Of a stretch of 64,000 bases of DNA, positions 1 to 8,214 are shown piece by piece. The notes beneath the pieces are model-generated. The model was not told the DNA's origin, ran no database searches, and saw only the letters and a program-made list of their open reading frames with translations. Source of the DNA: Arsukibacterium tuosuense (lineage in GTDB: Bacteria > Pseudomonadota > Gammaproteobacteria > Steroidobacterales > GCA-2729495). Both the position numbers and the translations under genes were made by a program. Numbering within the stretch: the stretch's first letter is position 1; every line of letters begins with the position of its first letter. The DNA lies in NCBI GenBank assembly GCA_945872065.1, contig CAMBYH010000003.1, positions 1 through 64,000 of the forward strand, written 5' to 3'.

Positions 1-615
1 CTGATCCAGCACCCGGATGATGGCTTCCACCACGTCGTCCACATGCACGGGAGCGAAGCGCGCGCCCGGCATCGCCAGGGGGAAGGCCAGGGGTACGCTG
101 CGCAGCAAGCCGGCAAAGCGGTTAAGGAACGAGTCGCCGGGGCCAAAAATTACCGAGGGCTGCAGAATGGTCCAGTTCAGGCCGGAAGCCCGGAGCACTG
201 CCTCGGCCTCACCCTTTGAGCGCAGGTAGTGACTGGTCTCCGGGTCCGGCGTGTCGGGGCTGGTCGCATTCAGGGCGCTGATCTGGACGAGGTGCCGGAC
301 TCCTGCAGTGCTGCAGGCACCGATCAGTTTTTGGGTGAGTTCTACATGAGCCCGGCGAAAGCCCGCCCCATCCCGGCCCGGCTCGTTCAGTATCCCGACC
401 AGGTTTATCGCGGTGTCTGCCCCCTCCAGCATTGACCTGAGCGTCTCTGGCGCATGGATGTCAGCACGGATCCCACTGACGGTGGGCAGCACGCGGAGAT
501 GCCGGCAGCGCTCCGGATCCCGGGTTGGGACGGTAACCCGGTAGCCGGCATTCGCCAGTCGGGCCACCAGTCGGGAGCCGACGAAGCCGGTGCCGCCGAT
601 GACGCAGCACTTCAC
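1..615 (-). CDS. SDR-family NAD(P)-binding protein, complex I NDUFA9-like (3' end outside window)
   Basis: Seen: an open frame of 205 codons runs off the left edge. It starts at a GTG directly abutting the stop of the upstream protease gene. The product begins with a Rossmann motif (VIGGTGFVGSRL, about residues 5-16), then has AINLVGIL and a SxYLRSKGEAE segment around residues 130-140, as in atypical SDR proteins that keep the YxxxK-like lysine. Known: this subgroup is related to the 39 kDa accessory subunit of complex I and often acts as an NAD(P)-binding epimerase or quinone-pathway protein. Inferred: it is translationally coupled to the protease. The substrate cannot be told. Confidence 0.8.
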   Translation of the reverse strand, partial: MKCCVIGGTGFVGSRLVARLANAGYRVTVPTRDPERCRHLRVLPTVSGIRADIHAPETLRSMLEGADTAINLVGILNEPGRDGAGFRRAHVELTQKLIGACSTAGVRHLVQISALNATSPDTPDPETSHYLRSKGEAEAVLRASGLNWTILQPSVIFGPGDSFLNRFAGLLRSVPLAFPLAMPGARFAPVHVDDVVEAIIRVLDQ

Positions 616-2016
616 CTAGCGGATCTGCAGCAGCAGATTCCGGTTACCCCGGCGGATGCTGAGAATGAGCAGACTCTGCTGCCCTGCCGCCTGCTGGAGT
701 TCCCGCACGTTGCGCACCCGGATCCGGTTCACCGACACGATAATGTCGTTAGCCATGAGTCCGGCCTGGGCGGCCGGGCTCTCCGGCTCCACCGATTCGA
801 TCAGTACGCCGGGGCCAGCGAACTGGTCCGCCTTGCCTTCGTGATTGCCGAGCTCGGCACCTGCCAGGCCGGGATGAATGTCTTCGCCATCCACCTGGGC
901 CGTGGTGGCTACCTCGCTGAGCAGCGCCGTGATCTGGCGGCGCTTGCCGTCGCGCAGGACTTCAACGCGCACGCTGTCGCCACTGCGCTTCAGTCCCACG
1001 GTGTTGCGGAGATCAGAGGCGCTCTTGATGCGTTGCCCATCCACCGACAGGATGACGTCGCCCACCTCAATGCCGGCCTTCTCCGCGGCGGAGCCATCGG
1101 CTACTTCCTGCACGAGAGCACCTTCTGCGGTTCCCTCGATGCCGAAGGCCTTGGCGCTCTCGGCGTTGAAATCGGAAATGCTGACGCCGAGCAGCCCGCG
1201 CTTCACTTCGCCGAACTGCAGGATCTGGCTCATTATGGATTTCGCGATGTTTACGGGTATCGCGAAGCCAATGCCGATATTGCCGCCGCTGTTGCTGAAG
1301 ATGGCTGAATTGATCCCTACCAGTTCCCCTCTCAGGTTGACCAGCGCGCCACCCGAATTGCCGGGGTTGATTGAGGCGTCGGTCTGGATGAAGTCCTCGT
1401 AGCCGTCAGGGTTGATACCGCTGCGACCGAGCGCACTGACGATGCCGGAAGTCACGGTGTGCTGAAGCCCGAATGGGTTGCCGATGGCCAGCACGAAATC
1501 ACCAACCTGCACCTGGTCCGAGTTGCCCAGTTTCATCTGGACCAGCCCCTTGGGGTTCTCAACCTGCAAGAGGGCAACGTCGGTGCCCGCATCAGAGCCG
1601 ACAACCTTGGCTTTCAGGCTGCGGTTGTCTGTAAGGAAAATTTCGATTTCTTCAGCGTTCTCGACCACGTGGTGATTGGTGAGGATGTAACCCTTGGTCG
1701 CATCGACGATCACCCCAGAGCCAGCGCTCTGAACCTGGCGCCGCCGCTGCTGCTGTTGCTGCTGATCGGGAAAGCCGAAGAAGCGGCGGAAAAACGGATC
1801 CTCCATCAGGGGATTGGCGGGCGCGCTTACTGTGCCCTTGGTGGCGATGCTCACGACGGCGGGTTCGACCTGCTTGACGAGCGGGGCCAGCGTCGGCATC
1901 TCCTGGCCGGCAACCCGGGCCGGCAGCTGCGCCAGAACCGGCCGTGACCCGGTGGCAGCCGCCAGGGTTGCAAGCAGAAGCGGGACAAAAGCCGCCCGGG
2001 CGGTGACCACTGTCAT
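616..2016 (-). CDS. degQ: Do-family periplasmic serine endoprotease (DegQ/MucD type)
   Basis: Seen: 466 residues with an N-terminal signal peptide ending near ALAQ-like residues 28-30 (VLAQ), then a trypsin-like domain. The catalytic triad is visible as His116 (TNHHVV), Asp146 (GTDVALL) and Ser221 (GNSGGA). Two PDZ domains follow, at about 270-350 and 385-460. A Q-rich patch of six glutamines followed by arginines lies at about 85-93, within the flexible LA loop of the family. Known: these proteases degrade or chaperone misfolded envelope proteins and dampen envelope-stress signalling. The gene is followed without a gap by an SDR gene. Start ATG at 2016; there is no rseA/mucB context in the window, so MucD-like regulation is not shown. 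Confidence 0.93.
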   Translation of the reverse strand: MTVVTARAAFVPLLLATLAAATGSRPVLAQLPARVAGQEMPTLAPLVKQVEPAVVSIATKGTVSAPANPLMEDPFFRRFFGFPDQQQQQQRRRQVQSAGSGVIVDATKGYILTNHHVVENAEEIEIFLTDNRSLKAKVVGSDAGTDVALLQVENPKGLVQMKLGNSDQVQVGDFVLAIGNPFGLQHTVTSGIVSALGRSGINPDGYEDFIQTDASINPGNSGGALVNLRGELVGINSAIFSNSGGNIGIGFAIPVNIAKSIMSQILQFGEVKRGLLGVSISDFNAESAKAFGIEGTAEGALVQEVADGSAAEKAGIEVGDVILSVDGQRIKSASDLRNTVGLKRSGDSVRVEVLRDGKRRQITALLSEVATTAQVDGEDIHPGLAGAELGNHEGKADQFAGPGVLIESVEPESPAAQAGLMANDIIVSVNRIRVRNVRELQQAAGQQSLLILSIRRGNRNLLLQIR

Positions 2017-2106
2017 GCGCGAAAACCTTCCGGAATATGTTGCGAGAACTGGGGAATCATAGCGGTTTTTGCTCCCGCAGAAGGCTCCCGGCGGCGGTGC
2101 ACAAGC

Positions 2107-2115
2107 TGTGGATAA
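2107..2115 (-). promoter_or_regulatory. DnaA box
   Basis: The plus strand reads TGTGGATAA, the exact complement of the consensus DnaA site TTATCCACA. It lies about 340 bases upstream of the nrdJa start and 27 bases before the first NrdR-type box. DnaA is known to bind upstream of nrdAB in E. coli and link dNTP synthesis to replication. A single nine-base match can occur by chance, but its position in a nucleotide-reductase control region makes it worth recording. Confidence 0.5.
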
Positions 2116-2141
2116 CCGGTGTAGTTGCTGGGGACGGCTTA

Positions 2142-2157
2142 ACGCAACATCTTGTGT
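2142..2157 (+). promoter_or_regulatory. Probable NrdR box 1
   Basis: ACGCAACATCTTGTGT matches the palindromic NrdR consensus (ACACWATATATWGTGT) at 13 of 16 positions by eye. It shares the core CAACATCTTGTG with the second box 181 bases downstream. NrdR is an ATP-cone repressor of ribonucleotide reductase genes across bacteria, including nrdJ of Pseudomonas. Its gene is not in this window. Confidence 0.6.
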
Positions 2158-2280
2158 TGCAATAGGATCCCGGCGGGGCTTGATCAGGAGCGCTTTTTGC
2201 CTTGGACAGAATTGGCTAATTTTTGAGCAAAACTATGATTTATATGGAAAAGATTCCAGTAAATAGGGGTGATAAAAATC

Positions 2281-2309
2281 TTGACACCGTACGGCACGAT
2301 GCCTAATGT
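2281..2309 (+). promoter_or_regulatory. Sigma-70 promoter for nrdJab
   Basis: TTGACA at 2281-2286 is a perfect -35 hexamer, followed by a 17-base spacer and TAATGT at 2304-2309 as the -10. The predicted start of transcription is near 2316, so NrdR box 2 (2323-2338) would sit over the initial transcribed region, a typical repressor position. Confidence 0.7.
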
Positions 2310-2318
2310 ACGGTCAAC

Positions 2319-2342
2319 GCCGGCACAACATCTTGTGCCGGC
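2319..2342 (+). promoter_or_regulatory. Probable NrdR box 2 within a longer inverted repeat
   Basis: The 16-base core GCACAACATCTTGTGC (2323-2338) matches the NrdR consensus at 12 positions. It is extended by GCCG/CGGC arms to a 24-base near-perfect inverted repeat with one mismatched pair. It lies just downstream of the nrdJab promoter. An intrinsic terminator is a less likely reading, because no plus-strand gene ends upstream of it. Confidence 0.6.
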
Positions 2343-2449
2343 GTTTTCATCAACGAGGCGGGCCAGAGCAGGCACCTGACGGGGGCACATCTGGCGCGAC
2401 TGATCCAGACGACGGGTACCAGGGACTGGCGCAGGGGGCAGGGTCCATC

Positions 2450-4597
2450 ATGAAATCAGCAGTGCAATTGGAGAACACCCGGGGGGCCACAATTGGCTTC
2501 CAGGAAGCCTCGATCGACATCTGGGACAAGAAGTACCGGTTGAAGTCGAAGGCTGGGGAAGTGGTCGACGAGACCATGGACGATACCTACCAGCGCGTCG
2601 CGCGGGCGCTGGCGGACGTGGAGGCGGAGGGCGACCGGGACCGCTGGTTTGAGCAGTTTCTCTGGGCTCTCCGGCGCGGCGCTATTCCCGCTGGCCGCAT
2701 CATCTCCAATGCCGGGGCCCGGGAGCACAAGCCGGCCACGTCCACGATCAACTGCACGGTTTCCGGCACGATCGGCGACTCCATGCAGGACATCCTGACC
2801 AAGGTGCACGAGGCAGGGCTGACCCTGAAAGCCGGTTGCGGGATTGGCTACGAATTCTCGACGTTGCGGCCGAAGGGGGCCTATGTGTCCGGGGCCGGCG
2901 CCCACACCTCTGGTCCCATGTCCTTCATGGATATCTACGACAAGATGTGTTTTACGGTCTCGTCGGCTGGTGGCCGCCGGGGCGCCCAGATGGGTACTTT
3001 CGATGTTGGTCATCCGGATGTGCTCGACTTTATCCGGGCCAAGCGGGAGGACGGCCGCCTTCGCCAGTTCAACCTCTCCCTGCTGGTGACCGACGAATTC
3101 ATGCAGGCCGTCAAGCACAACCGGGACTGGGTGCTGGCCTTCCCCCTGGATGAGCGCGAGGTCGGCCAGCTTGGGCTGGACCTGACCGACACGGACCAGG
3201 TGCTGTGGCGCGAATGGCCAACCGCAACCGGCTACGTCACCAACGATAAGGGGCAGGTTGCCTGTCGTGTCTACAAGAAGCTGCCGGCCCGGCGTCTGTG
3301 GGACATGATCATGGCGTCGACCTACGACTTCGCCGAGCCCGGGTTCGTCCTTGTTGACCGGGTCAATGAGATGAACAACAACTGGTTCGAAGAGAATATT
3401 CGCGCCACCAACCCCTGCGGCGAGCAGCCGCTCCCTGCATATGGGTCCTGCCTTCTCGGGTCGATCAACCTGACCAAGTTCGTACTGGATCCCTTCGCGG
3501 ACACGGCCCGGTTCGACTGGGATGAATTCCACCGGGTGGTTAAGGTCTTTACCCGGATGCTCGACAACGTGGTCGAGATCAACGGCCTGCCCCTGCAGCG
3601 GCAACGGGAGGAGATCCAGCGTAAACGCCGGCACGGCATGGGCTTCCTCGGTCTGGGCTCGGCGCTCACGATGCTCCGGTTGCGCTATGGCTCCAGGGAG
3701 TCCGTGAAGTTCACGGAGGACGTCTCCCGGGAGATGGCTCTGGCGGGCTGGGAGACAGCTCTGGATCTGGCGCGGGAAAAAGGCCCCGCGCCAATTCTCC
3801 TGGAGGACTTTACGGTTACCGGCGAGATGCTGCGCAAGCGCCCGGAGATGACCCGGGACGGCTGGAAGGTCGGCGATGCGATTCCAGGCCGGGTTCTGCA
3901 CGCGCGCTATAGCCGCTATATGCAGCGCGTCGCGGAGGTTGCTCCGGAGCTGGTGAAGGACCTGGAGCGGGTCGGTGCCCGTTTCACCCACCACAGCTCC
4001 ATAGCTCCGACCGGGACCATATCGTTATCGCTCGCCAACAATGCCAGTAATGGCATCGAGCCCAGCTTTGCCCATCAGTACTCCCGTAATGTGATTCGGG
4101 AGGGCAAGAAGTCCAAGGAGAAGGTCGACGTCCTGTCCTTCGAGCTGCTGGCCTACCGCCAGCTGGTAAACCTGGCGGCAATGCCGGGCAGCACCAGGCC
4201 CGATGAACAACTGCCTGACTATTTCGTGACGGCAGACGACATCAAGCCGAAGGAGCATGTGGATATCCAGGCGGCTGCCCAGCGCTGGGTGGATTCTTCG
4301 ATCTCCAAGACGGCCAACGTGCCGACGGACTTCAACTATGAGGAGTTCAAGGACATCTACATGTACGCCTACGAAATGGGTCTGAAGGGCTGCACCACCT
4401 TCCGCTTCAATCCCGAGGTCTTTCAGGGCGTGCTCGTGAAGGACAAGGACCTGCAGAACACCAAGTACACTTTTGTGCTGGATGACGGTTCGGAGATCAC
4501 GGTCCGAGGCGACGAAGAGATCGAGTACGACGGCGAAATGCATACCGCCGCCAATCTTTTCGACGCGCTGAAGGAAGGCTACTACGGCAAATTCTGA
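2450..4597 (+). CDS. nrdJa: Adenosylcobalamin-dependent ribonucleotide reductase, large part (NrdJa)
   Basis: Class II ribonucleotide reductase, which reduces ribonucleotides to deoxyribonucleotides with a B12-derived radical independent of oxygen. Seen: 715 residues from the ATG at 2450, preceded by a G-rich ribosome site. Cys102 (INCTVSG) and Cys334 (GSCLLG) fit the substrate-reducing pair. NPCGE at 321-325 carries the thiyl-radical Cys323 and the catalytic Asn and Glu of the NxCxE motif. The protein stops before the C-terminal region found in one-piece NrdJ, and the next gene supplies it. Known: Pseudomonas aeruginosa has the same NrdJa/NrdJb split. The gap to nrdJb is 35 bases, so one operon is likely. 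Control is probably by NrdR, and perhaps DnaA. Confidence 0.93.
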   Translation: MKSAVQLENTRGATIGFQEASIDIWDKKYRLKSKAGEVVDETMDDTYQRVARALADVEAEGDRDRWFEQFLWALRRGAIPAGRIISNAGAREHKPATSTINCTVSGTIGDSMQDILTKVHEAGLTLKAGCGIGYEFSTLRPKGAYVSGAGAHTSGPMSFMDIYDKMCFTVSSAGGRRGAQMGTFDVGHPDVLDFIRAKREDGRLRQFNLSLLVTDEFMQAVKHNRDWVLAFPLDEREVGQLGLDLTDTDQVLWREWPTATGYVTNDKGQVACRVYKKLPARRLWDMIMASTYDFAEPGFVLVDRVNEMNNNWFEENIRATNPCGEQPLPAYGSCLLGSINLTKFVLDPFADTARFDWDEFHRVVKVFTRMLDNVVEINGLPLQRQREEIQRKRRHGMGFLGLGSALTMLRLRYGSRESVKFTEDVSREMALAGWETALDLAREKGPAPILLEDFTVTGEMLRKRPEMTRDGWKVGDAIPGRVLHARYSRYMQRVAEVAPELVKDLERVGARFTHHSSIAPTGTISLSLANNASNGIEPSFAHQYSRNVIREGKKSKEKVDVLSFELLAYRQLVNLAAMPGSTRPDEQLPDYFVTADDIKPKEHVDIQAAAQRWVDSSISKTANVPTDFNYEEFKDIYMYAYEMGLKGCTTFRFNPEVFQGVLVKDKDLQNTKYTFVLDDGSEITVRGDEEIEYDGEMHTAANLFDALKEGYYGKF

Positions 4598-4632
4598 GCC
4601 CGTAGAAAGTAAGAGAAACAGGAAACCCCGCC

Positions 4633-5373
4633 ATGGCAAAGATCAGGATAGACAAGAAAATCGTCGGCTATCGCGTTGAGTCCGCTGACGACAAGGCGGC
4701 CGCGAAAAAGGCTGCCCAGAAGTCCGGCCAGAAAGCTGAAGATGGCCCGTCCGGCAGACGACTGTCCGTTGAAGGCAACGTCGTCCGGATGCACGAGAAG
4801 CTCGAGCGTCCGGAAATGCTCCAGGGCTCGACCTACAAGGTCAAGACGCCCGTCTCTGATCATGCGATGTACGTGACCATAAACGACGTCATTCTCAATC
4901 CGGGTACCGAACATGAGCAGCGTCGCCCCTTCGAGATTTTCATCAACTCGAAGAACCTCGACCACTATCAGTGGATCGTGGCCCTCACGCGGCTAATGTC
5001 TGCCGTGTTCCGGAAGGGCGGCGATGTGGCCTTCATGGTTGACGAACTCAAGGCCGTGTTCGATCCCCGGGGCGGCTACTGGCAGCCCGGCGGCAAGTTC
5101 ATGCCCTCAATCATTGCGGAACTCGGGCATATCGTTGAGAAGCACCTGCGTTTCATCGGGTTGCTCCCGCCCGATTCCATGGACGAGCACAAACGCAAGC
5201 TTGTCGAGCAGAAGCGCCGGGAGTTTGAGGACCAGAAGCGGCAGCAGGACGCCTTCGCCCGCAGTGAGTACCCGGCTGGCGCCCAGATGTGCAGTGGGTG
5301 CAGCGCCGCGGCAGTGGTCTTCCTGGATGGCTGCATGACCTGTCTGGCCTGTGGAGATTCCAAGTGCGGGTAG
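4633..5373 (+). CDS. nrdJb: Class II ribonucleotide reductase, C-terminal subunit (NrdJb)
   Basis: Seen: 246 residues starting MAKIRIDKK, with a Lys/Ala-rich linker at about 20-45, a central block (FEIFINSKNLDHYQW) and a Cys-rich tail with CSGC, CMTC, CGDSKC. Known: in split class II enzymes NrdJb carries the cysteine-rich C terminus that re-reduces the active-site disulfide in NrdJa and is needed for activity. Inferred: it forms a complex with NrdJa from the same operon. The spacing and conserved tail make the assignment firm. The Cys pairs also resemble a zinc ribbon. Confidence 0.9.
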   Translation: MAKIRIDKKIVGYRVESADDKAAAKKAAQKSGQKAEDGPSGRRLSVEGNVVRMHEKLERPEMLQGSTYKVKTPVSDHAMYVTINDVILNPGTEHEQRRPFEIFINSKNLDHYQWIVALTRLMSAVFRKGGDVAFMVDELKAVFDPRGGYWQPGGKFMPSIIAELGHIVEKHLRFIGLLPPDSMDEHKRKLVEQKRREFEDQKRQQDAFARSEYPAGAQMCSGCSAAAVVFLDGCMTCLACGDSKCG

Positions 5374-5432
5374 GCCAGCTCCCGCTGGGGTGACCATCCG
5401 AAGATGACCCGCTAAAGATGACTGGCTAAAAG

Positions 5433-6866
5433 ATGACCCAGAGCGTTCCTGACTTCAGCCGCGTCGGGGTACTCGTTGCCGGCGACGTCATGCTGGACGA
5501 GTACTGGTTCGGCCCGACGTCCAGGATTTCCCCTGAGGCTCCCGTGCCTGTGGTCCGGGTCACGGGCTCCGAAGCCCGGGCCGGGGGTGCAGCCAACGTA
5601 GCCATCAATCTGGCCAGCCTGGGGGCGCGGACGTCGCTGACCGGGATCGTGGGCTGCGACGCCAACGCCGCCACTCTGGGTGAGTTGCTCCGCAAACAGG
5701 GCGTGACGGTGGATTTTGTGGCGTCCGCTGCGCGCCCGACCATTACCAAACTGCGGGTCCTGAGCCGCAATCAGCAGCTCATTCGCCTCGACACGGAAGA
5801 GACCTTTTCTGCGGAGGACGCCCTACCCCTGACGGGCGCCCTGGAACGCCTGTTGCCTCCCGCTTCCGTCTGCGTCCTCTCGGATTACGGCAAGGGCACC
5901 CTAAGCCAGGTCTCTGCGCTGATCGGCGTCTGCCGGCGGCGAGGCATCCCCGTGCTTGTTGATCCCAAGGGCACTGACTTCGCCAGGTATCGGGGCGCAA
6001 CGGTACTGACCCCCAATCTGGCGGAGTTCGAAGCGGTGGTCGGCAAGGTAGGTAGTACCGACGAGATTGCCGAGCAGGGCGAGGCCCTGCGGGAAGCCCT
6101 CGATCTGCAGGCGCTGGTAATCACGCTTGGGGAGCGGGGGATGGCGGTAATCCCTGCCGAAGGGGAGCCGGTGTTTCTGCCGGCCCGTGCTCGCCAGGTG
6201 TTTGACGTCACCGGCGCCGGGGATACGGTGATCGCGACCCTGGCGGCGGGCCTTGGTGCGGGACTGACCCTTCAGGATGCCGCGGGACTGGCTAATCTGG
6301 CGGCAGGCCTGGTCGTCGGCAAGATCGGTGTGGCCACCGTAACCCCCTCGGAATTGCGTCTGGCGCTGCATGAGCACGGCCAGGGCGGGCGCGGCCTGCT
6401 CAGGCGCTCGGAAGCCCGGCAGATCGCGGCGGAGGCGCGGGGGCGGGGTGAGCGCATCGTCATGACCAATGGCTGTTTCGACCTCCTCCACGCAGGGCAT
6501 GTGGCTTACCTCGAAGAGGCCAAGCAGCGGGGTGACCGGCTCCTCGTGGCCGTCAATGACGATGCTTCTGTGGCGCGTTTGAAGGGGGCTGGCCGTCCCA
6601 TCAACCCGCTTGCTGACCGGATGGCGGTGCTTGCCGGCCTGGCTGCTGTGGACTGGGTGGTGCCCTTCGGCGAGGACACACCAGAAATGCTGGTGGGCGA
6701 GGTCCTGCCGGATGTCCTGGTCAAGGGCGGCGACTACCGGCCCGAGAACATCGCAGGAGCACGCAAAGTGCTCGACAACGGGGGCACTGTCGAAGTCCTG
6801 AGCTTCCGGGAAGGACGCTCCACATCTGCCATCGTCGAGGCCGTGCAACGGCTCGCTGCGAAGTAG
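5433..6866 (+). CDS. hldE: Bifunctional heptose 7-phosphate kinase / heptose 1-phosphate adenylyltransferase
   Basis: Makes ADP-heptose for the LPS inner core. Seen: 477 residues, the usual full length. The N-terminal ribokinase-like domain (about 1-320) has the GG motif (AGGAAN, 50-55) and GAGDT at 261-265 with catalytic Asp264. The C-terminal nucleotidyltransferase domain starts near 341 with TNGCFD and HAGH (353-356), and has RLKGAGRP and GRSTSAIVE further on. The next gene, waaA, starts 10 bases later and is also an LPS gene. gmhA, which supplies the substrate, lies at 49874-50464, so two steps of the heptose pathway are in the window. Confidence 0.96.
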   Translation: MTQSVPDFSRVGVLVAGDVMLDEYWFGPTSRISPEAPVPVVRVTGSEARAGGAANVAINLASLGARTSLTGIVGCDANAATLGELLRKQGVTVDFVASAARPTITKLRVLSRNQQLIRLDTEETFSAEDALPLTGALERLLPPASVCVLSDYGKGTLSQVSALIGVCRRRGIPVLVDPKGTDFARYRGATVLTPNLAEFEAVVGKVGSTDEIAEQGEALREALDLQALVITLGERGMAVIPAEGEPVFLPARARQVFDVTGAGDTVIATLAAGLGAGLTLQDAAGLANLAAGLVVGKIGVATVTPSELRLALHEHGQGGRGLLRRSEARQIAAEARGRGERIVMTNGCFDLLHAGHVAYLEEAKQRGDRLLVAVNDDASVARLKGAGRPINPLADRMAVLAGLAAVDWVVPFGEDTPEMLVGEVLPDVLVKGGDYRPENIAGARKVLDNGGTVEVLSFREGRSTSAIVEAVQRLAAK

Positions 6867-6876
6867 ACCCGCCATC

Positions 6877-8196
6877 GTGCTCCCGCCCAAGACCGACTCG
6901 GGCCAGCTGGGAGCGGCCGGAGCCACGTCCTGGCTACGGATTGCCTACGTTGCCCTGACTTACCTCGCCGTTCCCTTCCTGCTGCTGCATCTCCTGTGGC
7001 GCGGTTCTAGCGTGCCCGGGTACCGACGGCGCATCGGCGAGCGCTTTGGGTTTGGCCAACCCCGGCTGGCTCGCTCCTCAATCTGGGTCCACGCGGTATC
7101 CGTCGGCGAGGTTCAGGCGGCTGCGCCTCTGGTGCGTGCCCTCCTGAAACGCCACCCGGGCGTGCCACTCGTGCTCACCACGATGACACCGACGGGTTCA
7201 GAGCGCGTCCGTGCGTTGTTTGGTGAGTCGGTGCAGCACAGCTACGTGCCCTACGATCTGGCAGGGGCCGTAGGCCGCTTCTTCAACTGGGCCCGGCCGT
7301 CCCTGGCCATCATCATGGAAACTGAACTCTGGCCAAACCTCTACCACGAGTGCGGGCAGCGAAAGGTCCCGCTGGTTCTGGCGAGCGCCAGAGTGTCGTT
7401 GCACTCTGTGGAGCGCTACCGTCGTGTGATTCCCCTGTTTCGGGACACCCTGTCCAACGGCATCCTGATTGCGGCGCAGACGCCAGCAGACGCGGAGCGC
7501 TTCAGGTCCCTGGGCGCGAACGCGTCCCGGACGCATGTCACCGGCAACATCAAGTTCGATTTCGAACTGCCGGCGGAGATCCCGGTCCGCGGCGGAGAGC
7601 TCCGAAGACTTCAGGCTCGACAGCGGCCGGTGTGGGTTGCAGCGAGTACCCACGAAGGCGAGGAAGCAGCTGTTCTCGATGCTCATGCCCGCATTCTCGA
7701 ACATCACCCGACGGCGCTGCTGGTCCTGGTGCCGCGGCATCCGGAACGCTTCGGTCAGGTGGCGGCGCTGCTGGCGGGGCGTGGCATCAACTACGTGACT
7801 CGCAGCAGCGGCGTGCTGGCCAGCCCGGCCACTCAGGTCCTGCTCGGCGACACCATGGGCGAGCTCACAACCTTCTATGCGGCAGCCGATGTCGCCTTTG
7901 TCGGCGGCAGCCTGACGCCGATTGGTGGGCACAACCTCCTGGAGCCTGTGGCTCTGGCCCTGCCGGTGGTTACGGGTCCCCACAACGAGAATGCAGCGGA
8001 TATCGCCGAACTGCTGGTGGCGTGTGGTGCAGCGCTGGTCGTGCCTGACTGGGCAGGCCTCGCCGCGGAGGTCAGCTGGTTGCTGGGGGACGAAACCGAG
8101 CGCAGCAAGAGGGGCACTGCGGGGAGCCAGGCTATCCTGGCCAATCGTGGGGCTCTCGATCGCCTACTCGCGCTCGTGGATCCGCTGATCCACTGA
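6877..8196 (+). CDS. waaA: 3-deoxy-D-manno-octulosonic acid (Kdo) transferase
   Basis: Inner-membrane GT30 glycosyltransferase that adds Kdo to lipid A precursor. Seen: 439 residues from a GTG start 10 bases after hldE. An N-terminal anchor (AYVALTYLAVPFLLLHLLW) is followed by WVHAVSVGEVQAA, METELWPN and, in the C-terminal Rossmann half, FVGGSLTPIGGHN with LLEPVALALPVVTGP, all strong family signatures. The N terminus is about 20 residues longer than in E. coli, and no downstream ATG fits better before the membrane segment. Whether it adds one, two or more Kdo residues cannot be read from sequence. Confidence 0.95.
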   Translation: MLPPKTDSGQLGAAGATSWLRIAYVALTYLAVPFLLLHLLWRGSSVPGYRRRIGERFGFGQPRLARSSIWVHAVSVGEVQAAAPLVRALLKRHPGVPLVLTTMTPTGSERVRALFGESVQHSYVPYDLAGAVGRFFNWARPSLAIIMETELWPNLYHECGQRKVPLVLASARVSLHSVERYRRVIPLFRDTLSNGILIAAQTPADAERFRSLGANASRTHVTGNIKFDFELPAEIPVRGGELRRLQARQRPVWVAASTHEGEEAAVLDAHARILEHHPTALLVLVPRHPERFGQVAALLAGRGINYVTRSSGVLASPATQVLLGDTMGELTTFYAAADVAFVGGSLTPIGGHNLLEPVALALPVVTGPHNENAADIAELLVACGAALVVPDWAGLAAEVSWLLGDETERSKRGTAGSQAILANRGALDRLLALVDPLIH

Positions 8197-8214
8197 CTTC
8201 AGAGCAGCATTACG

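Larger units (their letters stand above)
2017..2449 (+). promoter_or_regulatory. Intergenic control region between divergent degQ and nrdJa
   Basis: A 433-base gene-free stretch with an AT-rich centre (about 2205-2285) in an otherwise GC-rich window. It contains a perfect DnaA box, two NrdR-type palindromes sharing the 12-base core CAACATCTTGTG, and a strong sigma-70-like promoter, all listed separately. I looked for a cobalamin riboswitch, which would fit a B12-dependent enzyme, and saw no convincing B12 box or long paired leader. An upstream in-frame start at 2306 would extend nrdJa by 48 residues, but those residues look like untranslated leader and include the operator. Confidence 0.7.

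Noticed and set aside
454-1308. Open frame of 284 codons opposite the Do-family protease
   Set aside because: It is a shadow of the protease gene; the composition is non-globular and there is no plausible start site.
2319-2342. Inverted repeat read as a rho-independent terminator
   Set aside because: No plus-strand gene ends upstream, and the following GTTTTC is not a proper T-run.
2205-2449. Possible cobalamin riboswitch upstream of nrdJa
   Set aside because: I looked for the conserved B12 box and a long paired leader and found neither. The strong inverted repeat fits an NrdR operator better.
2456-3994. Open frame of 512 codons on the minus strand
   Set aside because: It lies wholly opposite nrdJa, whose motifs are unmistakable, and its translation matches no family. 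GC-rich third positions create such shadows throughout the window.
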